In this document: in pieces, positions 25,783 to 34,937 of the stretch | Layout: the number at the start of each line of letters is the position of its first letter | Numbering within the stretch: the stretch's first letter is position 1 | Made by a program: the position numbers and the translations under genes | Assembly (NCBI RefSeq): GCF_000014345.1 | Contig: NC_009879.1 | Location: forward strand, 945,501 to 1,009,500 | Source of the DNA: Rickettsia canadensis str. McKiel | Lineage (GTDB): Bacteria > Pseudomonadota > Alphaproteobacteria > Rickettsiales > Rickettsiaceae | DNA: 64,000 nucleotides | Direction of reading: 5' to 3' | The notes under the pieces: generated by a model | Databases searched by the model: none | Told to the model about the DNA's origin: nothing | Seen by the model: the letters and a program-made list of their open reading frames with translations, nothing else

Positions 25783-26412
25783 ATGCAAGTACAAATAGTT
25801 AATAAAATTTTTGAGATTTTAAGCAAGAATAATCCAAATCCAAAAACTGAATTAATATATAAGAATAATTTTACCTTATTAGTGGCAGTAATATTATCTG
25901 CTCAAGCAACCGATATATCGGTAAATTTAGCAACTAAATCTTTATTTAAAATTTATGATACACCGGAAAAAATTTTAGAACTCGGTGAAGAAGGACTTAA
26001 AAAATATATAAAATCTATTGGATTATTTAACATCAAAGGAAAGAATATTATCGCATTATGTAAAATTTTGATAAATGAGTATGATAATTCAGTACCGAAT
26101 AGCTTTAAAGAGCTAGTTAAACTGCCCGGTGTCGGCAGGAAAACTGCTAATGTTGTACTAAATTGCTTATTTGGTATGCCGACAATGGCAGTTGATACAC
26201 ATGTTTTTAGAGTAGCTAAAAGGATCGGGCTTGCTCAAGGCAGCACTCCTGAAGTAGTAGAAAAAGAGTTGCTGCAAATTCTTAATAAGAAATGGCTAAT
26301 GCATGCCCATCACTGGCTAATATTACACGGCAGATATATATGTAAAGCTAGAAAACCCGATTGCGATATTTGCCCTGTTAAAAAGTATTGTGAGTATTAT
26401 CTTAATGCATAA
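25783..26412 (+). CDS. nth: Endonuclease III (Nth)
   Basis: Base-excision DNA glycosylase/AP lyase for oxidised pyrimidines. The 209 residues include the catalytic-lysine helix-hairpin-helix [14 protein letters not shown] (Lys in GRKTA), the catalytic Asp in AVDTHVFRV, and the iron-sulfur cysteines C187-X6-C194-X2-C197-X5-C203 at the C-terminus, exactly the usual spacing. ATG start at 25783; no strong Shine-Dalgarno sequence is visible. Stands alone between the glutaredoxin and rsmI. Confidence 0.97.
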   Translation: MQVQIVNKIFEILSKNNPNPKTELIYKNNFTLLVAVILSAQATDISVNLATKSLFKIYDTPEKILELGEEGLKKYIKSIGLFNIKGKNIIALCKILINEYDNSVPNSFKELVKLPGVGRKTANVVLNCLFGMPTMAVDTHVFRVAKRIGLAQGSTPEVVEKELLQILNKKWLMHAHHWLILHGRYICKARKPDCDICPVKKYCEYYLNA

Positions 26413-26489
26413 TATAAAACTCGAAGATTTGGCAGAAAGAAATAAACCTAAATAAAGTTGCGGTTGCCATTAATATATTTACTGTGCTT

Positions 26490-26610
26490 TGTTACATGGC
26501 TTTAAAAAGCCTTTAATGTCATTCCCGCCCCCGGGGGGGGCGCGGGGGGGGCAGCGCGGGCTGGAATGAAATCGACAACCTAGCAACAAAGCATACAGCT
26601 GCTCGCAATG
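26490..26610. repeat. CATTCCCGC-family palindrome disrupted by a G-rich run
   Basis: Begins GTTACATGGCTTTAAAAAGC...TGTCATTCCCGC, as in other copies of the family, then becomes CCCCCGGGGGGGGCGCGGGG (26528-26547) and further G-rich sequence to about 26560, then CTGGAATGA and AACAAAGCATACAGC. Such GC content is out of keeping with the rest of the window. Confidence 0.7.
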
Positions 26611-26626
26611 ACGTAAGTAAGTGACT

Positions 26627-27466
26627 CTAATTACTCTCATTCACCAATTTATATATCGCTTTCTTACTATAAATATTTTTGAATTTTTCATAAGCAAGTT
26701 CGGTAGTGGTTTTGCTACTTAAATTTCTATTTAAACAAAATTCTATAAATTTTTCTAAATCAACTTCTTGTTTTTCTTTTTTTTCTCGTAAATTTCCTGA
26801 AATCAATAATACTATCTCACCTTTTAAAATATTATTTTGATAGAACGCTATTATTTCATCTATATCACCTATTTTTATTCCTTGATACAGTTTAGTTAAC
26901 TCACGAGCCACACATATTTCTCGGTTTCCTAGTATTTCTTTAGCTACTGATAAAGTGTTTATCAAACGAGGCGCCGTTTCAAAAAAAATCAAAGTAGCCT
27001 TAAGATTTACTAGCTCAGAAAAAATCTTTTTTTTACTTTCTATAGTTTTAGGTAAAAAACCGTGAAATAAAAATCGATCGGTAGGGAGAGCCGATAAAGT
27101 TAGGGCAGTAATCGGTGCAGATACCCCGGGTATCACGTCTATATGATAGTTAAGCATACGTAAATCTCTACTTAACTTATACCCTGGATCGGAAATTAAA
27201 GGAGTTCCTGCATCGGAAATTAAACTTACTATATTACCTTCTTTTATCAGACTTATAATATGTTCCCTATCTTTCTGATCACTATGATCATTATAAATTT
27301 GTAATTTTGTATGAATATCATGTTTTGCTAGCAATGTTTGTGATATTCTAGTATCTTCACATAAAATAATATCCGAATTTTTTAAAGTTGATATAGCACG
27401 AAGTGTTATATCTTCAAAATTGCCTATCGGTGTTGAAACAATATATAACCCTGGTTTTAAAATCAT
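26627..27466 (-). CDS. rsmI: 16S rRNA 2'-O-ribose methyltransferase RsmI (C1402)
   Basis: SAM-dependent tetrapyrrole-methylase-fold enzyme methylating C1402 of 16S rRNA. The 279-residue length matches the family. Seen are LYIVSTPIGNFEDITLRA at the N-terminus, LCEDTRISQTLL, LISDAGTPLISDPGY and the GVSAPITALTLSALPTDRFLFHGFLP block. It is divergent from the LpoA-like gene, whose ATG lies 25 bases away, so promoters must overlap coding sequence. In enterobacteria rsmI and lpoA are also neighbours with yraN. Confidence 0.96.
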   Translation of the reverse strand: MILKPGLYIVSTPIGNFEDITLRAISTLKNSDIILCEDTRISQTLLAKHDIHTKLQIYNDHSDQKDREHIISLIKEGNIVSLISDAGTPLISDPGYKLSRDLRMLNYHIDVIPGVSAPITALTLSALPTDRFLFHGFLPKTIESKKKIFSELVNLKATLIFFETAPRLINTLSVAKEILGNREICVARELTKLYQGIKIGDIDEIIAFYQNNILKGEIVLLISGNLREKKEKQEVDLEKFIEFCLNRNLSSKTTTELAYEKFKNIYSKKAIYKLVNESN

Positions 27467-27491
27467 AATTTTTAAATTTTCAAGTAATATT

Positions 27492-28610
27492 ATGGCTAGT
27501 ATAAAACATACACTAAGAATTGTTCTATCATTTTTTTGTTTGATATATTTATCGTCATGTCAAACTCCTAAAGAAGACCCTATAAGTTTTCCTAAAAAAG
27601 AACAAAAAGAAATTGAGCTTGCAATTTTAATGCCAATTCATGGTCCTGATAGTATTGTAGGTAAACAATATAAAGATCTGATTAAAATGGGGCTTAATGA
27701 TGGGATAAAATCTTATATACATGTTACGTCTTATGATGGCTCGGACGAAAAAAACGTTTTATCCGCTATGGATAAAATAGTAGCACGTAAAACTAAGATT
27801 ATTTTAGGTCCTCTATATTCTAACTTTACTTCATTGATAGCTGAAAAAGCAAAAGCTAATGATATTATCATAATAACTATGTCAAATAATCCGGCTCTTG
27901 CAGAAGATAAATTATTTGTATTCGGTCATGCACCTTTAAAACAACTGATACGCATCGTTAATTATTACGCAAGTAACGACCATAAAAATTTTATGGCATT
28001 ATTACCTAAAGGGAAACATTCCCGGAATATTAGTCAAGTAATGCAAAATATATTGATTCAGAAAAATGCATCATTATCACACACTGAATTCTATAATGAT
28101 AATCCTGAATCTATAGCAAAAGCCGTAAGAAATATTTCAGACAATACCGATATTATAAATGAATGTAACGATACTACAAAACCAGTTATTTATCTATCGG
28201 ACGATCCAAAAAATTTAAACCTACTTGCTGATATTATTCGTAAATATAATTTAGATAAAAAAGCTATTTTAATCGGTGATAATCGTATTGATATTGATTA
28301 CCCTGAAAATATTGATATTAGTTTTACCAGTTCTTTAAATTTACTCAATAGCAACGTTCCTGGTAGGGCAAAAGACTTGGGTATTAACCATATGGGTTTC
28401 ATACATCTTCTTGCTTATGATTTAGGTCGTATGACTGCAAACTATATAGGCAACGAATTTGTGTCTGAAAGATTTTTAAATAGAATCAATAGTAGACAGC
28501 CTTATATAGGTTTATCAGGTAATATTCATTTCATCGATGGAGTAGCGCAGAGATGGTATGATATTATTAGGAAAGAGAATGGTGTATATTCTACTGTATC
28601 AGGACATTAG
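27492..28610 (+). CDS. LpoA-like penicillin-binding protein activator lipoprotein
   Basis: A 372-residue periplasmic-binding-fold lipoprotein. I choose the ATG at 27492 because it gives a lipoprotein signal (hydrophobic 8-20, lipobox YLSSC, C23); an in-frame ATG at 27420 would place 24 extra residues before it. The body has ELAILMPIHGPDSIVGKQYK, GPLYSNFTSLIAEKAKANDI, TMSNNPALAEDKLFVFGHAP and YLSDDP, typical of the LivK-like C-terminal domain of LpoA/YraM proteins that stimulate PBP1A. The N-terminal TPR domain of enterobacterial LpoA is missing, as in other alphaproteobacteria. Divergent to rsmI. Confidence 0.85.
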   Translation: MASIKHTLRIVLSFFCLIYLSSCQTPKEDPISFPKKEQKEIELAILMPIHGPDSIVGKQYKDLIKMGLNDGIKSYIHVTSYDGSDEKNVLSAMDKIVARKTKIILGPLYSNFTSLIAEKAKANDIIIITMSNNPALAEDKLFVFGHAPLKQLIRIVNYYASNDHKNFMALLPKGKHSRNISQVMQNILIQKNASLSHTEFYNDNPESIAKAVRNISDNTDIINECNDTTKPVIYLSDDPKNLNLLADIIRKYNLDKKAILIGDNRIDIDYPENIDISFTSSLNLLNSNVPGRAKDLGINHMGFIHLLAYDLGRMTANYIGNEFVSERFLNRINSRQPYIGLSGNIHFIDGVAQRWYDIIRKENGVYSTVSGH

Positions 28611-28621
28611 AGAGTGTTATT

Positions 28622-28785
28622 GCATGGCTCTAAAAAAAAGAGTTCAATGTCATTCCCATGAAGGCAAGAATCCAGTAAAACCTATAAAAAATTTGTTGTT
28701 TAGGTTTATTGTATCAATATTAAGGTGATTTTACTGGATTCTTGCCTTCATGGGAATGACATTGGGCTTCATGCAACAAAGCTCC
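28622..28785. repeat. CATTCCCGC-family element with a perfect 35-base inverted repeat
   Basis: Positions 28646-28680 and 28729-28763 are exact reverse complements over 35 bases (AATGTCATTCCCATGAAGGC... onward). Outer flanks TTGCATGG and CATGCAACAAAGC also pair. The 48-base centre contains CCTATAAAAA and TTTAGGTTTA arms. This is the best preserved copy of the family in the window. Confidence 0.95.
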
Positions 28786-28811
28786 GCATACAGCAGGAAT
28801 GACAATAAAGA

Positions 28812-28976
28812 TTAATTATTTTTTCTATCATTATCGTTGCCGTCATCTTTCATACCGTCTTTAAAAGCTTTAAGACCTTTGGCAAGATCAGACATGACTT
28901 GTGGTAGCTTACCAGCACCGAATAATACAAAAATAATTAATAAAACTATTAATAAATGGCTAAAACTCATGCCCAT
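28812..28976 (-). CDS. tatA: Twin-arginine translocase subunit TatA
   Basis: A 54-residue protein: a short N-terminal transmembrane helix ([20 protein letters not shown]), the FGxxKLP hinge, an amphipathic helix ([19 protein letters not shown]) and an acidic/Asn tail. This is the TatA/E plan, slightly shorter than usual. It forms the membrane-side pore-like component for folded protein export. ATG at 28976; a second ATG two codons later. It is transcribed opposite to pgpA. Confidence 0.93.
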   Translation of the reverse strand: MGMSFSHLLIVLLIIFVLFGAGKLPQVMSDLAKGLKAFKDGMKDDGNDNDRKNN

Positions 28977-28989
28977 GATATTTTATTGT

Positions 28990-29022
28990 GTGAGTTAAAA
29001 TCTTATTATAAGATTTTAACTA
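28990..29022. repeat. Hairpin (AGTTAAAATCTTA palindrome)
   Basis: AGTTAAAATCTTA and TAAGATTTTAACT are exact complements, forming a 13-base stem between divergent tatA and pgpA. It is shared in core sequence with blocks at 25640 and 31873. Confidence 0.7.
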
Positions 29023-29052
29023 AATTTAATCTAGTATATTTTATTTAGAAAA

Positions 29053-29649
29053 ATGTTCACTCAAAAATGGTTCTCGGAATTTTTTGTTACTTTTTTTTAT
29101 ATTGGGAAAATCAAATATTGCCCTGGCACGTTTGGCTCGCTTGCCGCGTTCCCACTAACTTACTTGTTAATATATTTTATTGTCAATAATAAAATAATTC
29201 TTCCTTTCTCAAATCTAACACTCGGTGAAGCACAGCTTGTAACTATATTTATTATAAGTTTTAGTATATGTTTGATGTTGTTAATTCTCGGTACTTATTT
29301 TACTAGAATATATTTAAATTATACAAATTCAGAAGACCCTAAAGAAGTAGTAATTGATGAAGTAGTAGGACAAATGCTAATTATCGTTTTAGTATTTTTT
29401 TCAGCTTTATTTGCTAATGAATCGCATTTAGTAAAATATTTTAGTCCACTAACAATAAATATTATATTACTTTTCATATTACCTTTTTGTCTATTCCGAT
29501 TTTTTGATATAGTAAAGCCCTGGCCTATTAATTGGTTTGATAAAAATATTAAAGGCAGTATCGGCACTATGCTTGATGATTTGCTAGCTGCAATATTTGC
29601 TGCGGTAGCTCAATACGCAATTATATTCGTATTAATAGATATAACATAA
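29053..29649 (+). CDS. pgpA: Phosphatidylglycerophosphatase A
   Basis: Inner-membrane phosphatase making phosphatidylglycerol. The 198 residues show GTFGSLAAFPLTYLL, the acidic VIDEVVGQM and the C-terminal FRFFDIVKPWPINWFDKNIK...GSIGTMLDDLLAA, the canonical PgpA motifs, with four to five membrane helices (about 30-48, 70-90, 110-128, 140-158, 180-196). It is divergent from tatA and precedes rplU, which has its own promoter. Confidence 0.93.
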   Translation: MFTQKWFSEFFVTFFYIGKIKYCPGTFGSLAAFPLTYLLIYFIVNNKIILPFSNLTLGEAQLVTIFIISFSICLMLLILGTYFTRIYLNYTNSEDPKEVVIDEVVGQMLIIVLVFFSALFANESHLVKYFSPLTINIILLFILPFCLFRFFDIVKPWPINWFDKNIKGSIGTMLDDLLAAIFAAVAQYAIIFVLIDIT

Positions 29650-29657
29650 TATTATTA

Positions 29658-29686
29658 TTGACTAATTTCTAATATAATAATATGAT
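29658..29686 (+). promoter_or_regulatory. rplU-rpmA promoter
   Basis: -35 TTGACT (29658-29663), 17-base spacer, -10 TATGAT (29681-29686), with the rplU ATG 34 bases downstream and an AAGAG ribosome site. Confidence 0.65.
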
Positions 29687-29719
29687 ATGGCAATATAAAT
29701 TTTTAAAGAGATATTTTTC

Positions 29720-30037
29720 ATGTTCGCAGTTATAAAAGCAGGTGGAAAACAATATAAAGTAGACAGAAATAGTGTTATTAAAGTTGAAAAAATTGATGGA
29801 GAACTTGGCTCTAAAATTCAGTTTGATCAAATTTTAATGATTGGCGAATATTCAAAGCCTTCTTTTATTGGTACTCCAATAGTTAAAGGGGCTGTCGTTA
29901 CGGCTGAAATTACTAACCAGCTTAAGGATAATAAAATTATAGTTTTCAAGAAAAAGCGTAGAAAAAATTATCGTCGTAAAGCTGGTCATCGTCAAGAATT
30001 GACAGAATTAAAAATATTAGATATTACCAAACAATAA
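29720..30037 (+). CDS. rplU: 50S ribosomal protein L21
   Basis: A 105-residue L21 with MFAVIKAGGKQYKVDRNSVI at the N-terminus, KKKRRKNYRRKAGHRQ near 75-90 (rRNA-binding basic stretch) and the family's LKILDI ending. Co-transcribed with rpmA 24 bases downstream, the standard L21-L27 pair. Confidence 0.98.
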   Translation: MFAVIKAGGKQYKVDRNSVIKVEKIDGELGSKIQFDQILMIGEYSKPSFIGTPIVKGAVVTAEITNQLKDNKIIVFKKKRRKNYRRKAGHRQELTELKILDITKQ

Positions 30038-30061
30038 TAATAACTTAAAAGGAATGATAAA

Positions 30062-30322
30062 ATGGCAACCAAAAAAGCCGGTGGTAGTTCTAGGAACGGT
30101 AGAGACTCGGCAGGTCGCAGACTTGGAGTAAAGCAATCAGATGGACAATATGTAATACCAGGTAATATTATAGTTAGGCAACGCGGCACAAAAATTCATC
30201 CTGGAAGGAATGTAGGGCTTGGCAAAGATCATACAATATTTGCTTTGATAGAAGGTAGAGTAGAATTTGTAACTAAGCGAAATCATAAAGTCGTAAACGT
30301 TAAAGAAATTGCAAGTGCTTAA
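30062..30322 (+). CDS. rpmA: 50S ribosomal protein L27
   Basis: An 86-residue L27 located near the peptidyl-transferase centre. [60 protein letters not shown] are the standard segments. It has a Shine-Dalgarno AAGGAATG before the ATG. Second gene of the rplU-rpmA unit. Confidence 0.98.
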   Translation: MATKKAGGSSRNGRDSAGRRLGVKQSDGQYVIPGNIIVRQRGTKIHPGRNVGLGKDHTIFALIEGRVEFVTKRNHKVVNVKEIASA

Positions 30323-30422
30323 AAAAGAATAACACTTTATAATGCTGATATTGTTGCTGTGATAGGCTGCTTGCATAGTGGACCATAAGATATGTTCAGT
30401 GTCATCTCGTAGCTTGACCAAC

Positions 30423-30590
30423 GTTGTTGCATGGCTTGTATATCCATGCACGCGTAGACTGGAATCCAGTAAAACCTATAAAAACTTGTTTTTAGGTTTA
30501 TTTTGTCAATAATGTGTTAAGGTTATTCTCTGGATTCTACCGCCTACACGTGCATGACATTAAGGGTATTTTTTGAGCTATACAATAAAG
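30423..30590. repeat. CATTCCCGC-family palindromic repeat
   Basis: GTTGTTGCATGG...GACTGGAATCCAGTAAAACC at the left and AGGTTATTCTCTGGATTCTA...CATGACATTAAG...ACAATAAAGC at the right, with the inner CTTGTTTTTAGGTTTATTTT. The element fills most of the gap between rpmA and lysC. Confidence 0.85.
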
Positions 30591-30618
30591 CTTACAAGTG
30601 AACTATGACAACAAAGTT

Positions 30619-31824
30619 ATGGCCTTAATAATTCAAAAATTCGGTGGCACTTCCGTTGCAAATATTGACAGAATAAAAAAAATCGTTCCTATTATAAAAG
30701 CTGAAATAGCTAAAAATCACCAAGTAATCGTAGTAGTTTCAGCTATGGCAGGTGTTACTAATAAACTTGTCACATTGTGCAATGAAGTATCAAGCCTGAA
30801 CAAAACTTCCCAATTTGCAGAATACGATGTAGCACTTTCTAGCGGTGAAATAGTCACTGCTTCATTACTTGCATTAGCTCTTCAAGAAGAAGATATAAAG
30901 GCACGCTCATTTCTAGCTTGGCAATTACCGATTCTCACCAATAATAATCATGGTAAAGCTTTAGTGGAATCAATTACTACAGATTTACTAAAAAAATATT
31001 TACAGCTAAATACTACCCCTATAATAGCCGGTTTTCAAGGAATTAACAAGTTTAATAGATTATCTACTTTAGGTAGAGGAGGATCTGATACTACTGCTGC
31101 CTTAATTGCTACGGCTATGAAAGCCGATAGATGTGATATTTATACTGATGTAGAGGGAATATTTTCTGCTGATCCAAGAATTATTCCAAATGCAAAGAAG
31201 ATAAAAGAAATAGATTTTTTAGAAATGTTAGCACTAGCATCAAGTGGAGCAAAAATATTACATCCTAGAGCCGTAGAGTTAGTAATGCGATATAAAATAG
31301 ATATGCGTGTTCTTTCAACATTTTCACCAAATACAGAAGGTACGTTAATTACTTCAAGAGATCAGAATATGGAAAACGGCGTTATTAGCGGTATTACATC
31401 TAATAAAAATTTATTAAAAATATCTATAAAGAGCGTTTCGTTAAATTTTCTGCAAATTGCAAATATGATTACGCAAAACAATAATCATATTGAGTTTATG
31501 CAAGAGATAAAACATAATGAAGAATATAGTTTTATTACAAATTTAACCGATAAAAGTAATTTACAAACTTTACTTACTAGTTTAAAAAATGATAAGCAAA
31601 TACAAGATTTTACTTTTGACACCGAAATTGCTACAATCTCCCTTATTGGTTATGGTATTAAAAATGATTGTAAATTACTTGAAACGATATTATCAAAGTT
31701 AACAAAAGATAATATAAATGTTAATATGATGCAATTATCAGAAGTTAAAATTACCTTATTAATAAATGATCAAGATACAGAGAAAACAATTTTTAATTTA
31801 TATAATCTGTTTAAAATATCCTAG
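30619..31824 (+). CDS. lysC: Aspartokinase
   Basis: Phosphorylates aspartate, the first step to diaminopimelate for peptidoglycan in Rickettsia. The 401 residues begin [19 protein letters not shown] (kinase KFGGTSV motif), contain [16 protein letters not shown] and [12 protein letters not shown], and end with two weak ACT domains from about 260 on. I take the ATG at 30619; a GTG at 30598 would add seven residues from the preceding palindromic repeat. There is no Shine-Dalgarno sequence of note. Single gene. Confidence 0.93.
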   Translation: MALIIQKFGGTSVANIDRIKKIVPIIKAEIAKNHQVIVVVSAMAGVTNKLVTLCNEVSSLNKTSQFAEYDVALSSGEIVTASLLALALQEEDIKARSFLAWQLPILTNNNHGKALVESITTDLLKKYLQLNTTPIIAGFQGINKFNRLSTLGRGGSDTTAALIATAMKADRCDIYTDVEGIFSADPRIIPNAKKIKEIDFLEMLALASSGAKILHPRAVELVMRYKIDMRVLSTFSPNTEGTLITSRDQNMENGVISGITSNKNLLKISIKSVSLNFLQIANMITQNNNHIEFMQEIKHNEEYSFITNLTDKSNLQTLLTSLKNDKQIQDFTFDTEIATISLIGYGIKNDCKLLETILSKLTKDNINVNMMQLSEVKITLLINDQDTEKTIFNLYNLFKIS

Positions 31825-31867
31825 GTTCTGCATCTAAAATTTAATTTATATCTTTAAATTATTGTAT

Positions 31868-31935
31868 GTTAAAATTATAAGATTTTGAAAAGACACTGCT
31901 CCTATTTCAGAAAAAATCTTATAATTTGTAATACA
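31868..31935. repeat. Inverted repeat (AAAATCTTATAATTT motif)
   Basis: GTTAAAATTATAAGATTTTG and CAGAAAAAATCTTATAATTT pair around a ~28-base loop, sharing the core with 25640 and 28990. It lies in the ~300-base gap between lysC and the XRE regulator; nothing coding is seen in the rest of the gap. Confidence 0.6.
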
Positions 31936-32126
31936 AAAATTATTATATAGGACCTAAATACTTAATTAAAGAGCTTAAATTTATTATTTTCATTATAATT
32001 ATCTTCTATTTACTATTTATTAGTTATATATTAATAAATAAGTCTTACAAATCATAAATTCTTATCAGTGCAAAATAAATTATTTTAACTCTCAATTTTG
32101 AGGAGTAAATTTTACAGGGAAAAATA

Positions 32127-32627
32127 ATGAGTGAAGATATAAGTTCAAAAGAAAGATTTAATAGAATTAACAATATATCAGAAACAAATAAAGATGATTT
32201 AGATTTAAAAAAAATTAGAGATAATTTAGAAAAATTTGTACAAGCTGTGTTAAGAGAAGAAAATATAACTCCATATGAGTTAAGTAGAAGAACAAATACT
32301 CATGAAACATTATGGAAAAATTTCTTAGACGGTCGTACACACAAACCTGACACTGGAGCAATTGTAGCTCTTGCAGATTACAAAAATGTTCCACTAGATG
32401 AATTGATAGGCAGGGATATAAATCAAGAAAAAAAGATAACCGTAGAAGTAAAACAAACTCCGGAAATATCGGCATCTATAGCTAAACTACCAAAAGACAT
32501 ACTTCAAGAAGCCATGTTGATAGGAGAAAAAACTAGAAGATTTATGCATAAACCAATAACTAAAGAAACAAAACCTTTTACTGAACAAATTAAAAGCTCT
32601 AATAAACCAAAAGGAAGGTCTGTCTAA
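32127..32627 (+). CDS. XRE-type helix-turn-helix protein
   Basis: A 166-residue protein with a helix-turn-helix domain about residues 38-92: VQAVLREENITPYELSRRTN (helices 1-2), then the recognition segment HETLWKNFLDGRTHKPDT and LADYKNVPLDELIG, as in Cro/C1-type regulators. The C-terminal 70 residues are polar and Lys/Thr-rich with no known domain. The start is ATG with AGGGA six bases before; a second GAGGAG further upstream is too distant. Target genes are unknown. Confidence 0.7.
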   Translation: MSEDISSKERFNRINNISETNKDDLDLKKIRDNLEKFVQAVLREENITPYELSRRTNTHETLWKNFLDGRTHKPDTGAIVALADYKNVPLDELIGRDINQEKKITVEVKQTPEISASIAKLPKDILQEAMLIGEKTRRFMHKPITKETKPFTEQIKSSNKPKGRSV

Positions 32628-32684
32628 ATAAAAAATGTTTTCAATATTGATCCTAATATCAAACCTAAAATTTTACTTGATATT

Positions 32685-32921
32685 TTAAGATGAAAATAAG
32701 TTTATTATTCCTGAAATAGGTAAGTTCTTTCTATTTGATAAAAATAGTTTATAATCTATAAAACGCCTATAGTAAATTATAGCAGGTATGTATTTTCTTT
32801 CTTCTTCAATTAAATATTTTTGACGTCTTTTAGAAATACAATCATCTACTATAGCAATATTTTCATCAATTTAATTTTTGGTAAAAATCTTATGCATCTC
32901 ATCAATTACACTATCTTTCAT
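32685..32921 (-). pseudogene. Small uncharacterised frame with one in-frame TAA
   Basis: The ATG overlaps the TGA stop of the MFS gene in an ATGA junction, which is a translational-coupling arrangement. The frame of 79 codons is open except for one TAA after 16 codons (MKDSVIDEMHKIFTKN). The remainder is basic and continues IDENIAIVDDCISKRRQKYL and later AIIYYRRFIDYKLFL. No family is recognised. Either a recent nonsense mutation or a sequencing variation. Confidence 0.5.
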
Positions 32922-34165
32922 TTTATATTATTCTCCCTAAAAAATATAGTCATAGAATAAGCAAGTACAGCGGAGATGCAAAGATATAAAATCGGGAATA
33001 GATTAAAATCAAATAATTTTATGACATTTGCACAAATATAATTAGCAGTACCAGACATTAACATTGAGCCGATATTATGTCCTAAACTTATAACACGGTA
33101 ACGTTCTTTAACTACAAAAGACTTAATAACTATACTATGAGCAAGAGCGTTAAAAGGAGCAACCGAGGCAGCTAACATTAAACTAGTTGCAAGCCCTAAA
33201 TTAGTCATTTGATATTTTACTGCTATCATAAAAAATACACTTGCTATAATAGTACATATAAATGCGGTTTTTAATACCGAATTCACTCCTAAACGGTCGG
33301 CAATAAAGCCGGCAATCGGCATGCAAATAGCAAAAGATATTACTATTAAGACTGAAACAGAACTCATAATAATACCGACTGAAGGCAGTACGATCGGTAA
33401 ATATTGCTTCATAAAAATGATTGCAATTTGATATGTTGCTCCAAAACCTCCAGCTAAGAATATAAGTGGTAAAATATATTTCCATTGCTTTTTAATTATG
33501 AAGTTAAGTTTTTCAATAGAATCTTGGCTATCATCTGCTTCTTTAAATTCCGGTGTTTCATGAAATTTCTGACGATAATAAAGAGTGATTAATGCAAGTG
33601 GTAAACTTAACAAAAACGGAATACGCCAACCCCATTCCGGAAAAATATGAGAATTAAAGAAATTAGTTGCACCAATCCCACATAATAAACCAACCACCCC
33701 TGTACATCTAGTTATAGCTGAAGCAGTAAATCGGTATTTTGCCCCTAAATGTTCAATAACATAAATCACTGCACCGTCATATTCTCCTCCAATAAAAATA
33801 CCTTGCATGAAGCGACATAAAACTAAAATTACTGTACTCCAAACTCCTATCGAAGAATAATCAGGCAACAAACCGATTATTAAGGTAGGAATTACAATGC
33901 CGATAATCGTAAAACTTAACGCTCTCTTTCGACCGTATATATCACCTATGCATCCAAAAATATAAGCACCAATAGGCTTTGATAAATATGCCACCGCATA
34001 AACGGCAAAAACATTTACAAGCTTTGTTAATGGATCAGTACCGGCTGAAAAAAATTTATCGGCAACAATTGCCGCTGAGAAACCATATAAACTATAGTCG
34101 TAATACTCAATGATAGTGCCTAAAAAAGCACCGAAAACTTTATTGCTTGATTTTGTTTGTTTCAT
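32918..34165 (-). CDS. MFS transporter, proline/betaine (ProP/metabolite:H+ symporter) type
   Basis: Inner-membrane symporter with about 12 helices. The ATG at 34165 gives 415 residues starting MKQTKSSNKVFGAFLGTIIE, the typical ProP start; the frame could be read from 34261 but that extension lies in a palindromic element and is not part of the protein. Signatures: YYDYSLYGF, PIGAYIFGCIGDIYGRKRAL (loop 2-3 motif), CRFMQGIFIGGEYDGAVIYV, and FIADRLGVNSVL. Rickettsia carries many ProP paralogues; substrate unknown (family: proline, betaine, citrate or ketoglutarate). Confidence 0.88.
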   Translation of the reverse strand: MKQTKSSNKVFGAFLGTIIEYYDYSLYGFSAAIVADKFFSAGTDPLTKLVNVFAVYAVAYLSKPIGAYIFGCIGDIYGRKRALSFTIIGIVIPTLIIGLLPDYSSIGVWSTVILVLCRFMQGIFIGGEYDGAVIYVIEHLGAKYRFTASAITRCTGVVGLLCGIGATNFFNSHIFPEWGWRIPFLLSLPLALITLYYRQKFHETPEFKEADDSQDSIEKLNFIIKKQWKYILPLIFLAGGFGATYQIAIIFMKQYLPIVLPSVGIIMSSVSVLIVISFAICMPIAGFIADRLGVNSVLKTAFICTIIASVFFMIAVKYQMTNLGLATSLMLAASVAPFNALAHSIVIKSFVVKERYRVISLGHNIGSMLMSGTANYICANVIKLFDFNLFPILYLCISAVLAYSMTIFFRENNIK

Positions 34166-34172
34166 TTTAAAG

Positions 34173-34335
34173 GTATACTGTGAGTAAACGAAAAGTAGGT
34201 AGACGAAGTTTAATTTAGACAAAAGCAAGATGTCCTGAAGCTGATAACTGCAGCGATACATACGTACATACTAGTATGTGAGAGGATTATCAGCAAGAGA
34301 CAACGTAACAAATTTTTCAAATTAAACAAGTATAC
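34173..34335. repeat. Long palindromic element (gene-end family), copy 2
   Basis: Arms GTAGACGAAGTTTAATTTAG (34199-34218) and TTTTTCAAATTAAAC...AAGTATAC, like the copy at 55383, with an internal palindrome TACGTACATACTAGTATGTG. It begins just upstream of the MFS ATG. The 34336-34937 part that follows holds unrecognised decayed coding sequence (e.g. WESDILDLGCLVRELNINL on the minus strand). Confidence 0.75.
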
Positions 34336-34937
34336 ATGACCGCTTTGGCCGTTACTTAAAATCCTTCAAAGACCTTTATGTAAAGGTGTACTTCATATAT
34401 CTAAACTTAAATGAGTATTAGACAGAGACGATGTACTAAAAGTTATTGGTAGTCCTAGGTTAATATTAAGCTCACGAACCAAGCAGCCAAGATCTAATAT
34501 ATCACTTTCCCATTTTACGTGCAAGGTTTTCTAGATAACATGCTATAAGTAGTTAAGGTTTCTACAAATTTTTCTTCATCGGGATGATCTTTTTGAAAAT
34601 CGTTTTTTCAAACTTTTCTGTTAGATTTACTATCTCAGGTTAAACATTAAGGGATACCATAACTAATAATAGCTCAAAAGAGGCTGTATGATTAACAAAG
34701 TGGTTTATTTTATTATTCAATTTATTCGCTAAAGATTAGTAATTCTTTCTCATCTCCATTATTACAATATAATTAAACACTCTTGTTATTTAATGTTACC
34801 ATAACAATTGACATAATTATTTTTGCTGTTTTTTATTTCTTCACGTTTATTAATATAAATGTTAATTTGATCTAGCATTTTTATATAATTATCTTTTAAT
34901 TCTTTATTTTCGTTTTAATTATTTACAATTACATAAC

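Noticed and set aside
34166..34261. N-terminal extension of the MFS transporter (MYRCSYQLQD...)
   Set aside because: It lies within a palindromic element and is absent from the usual family start MKQTKSSNK.
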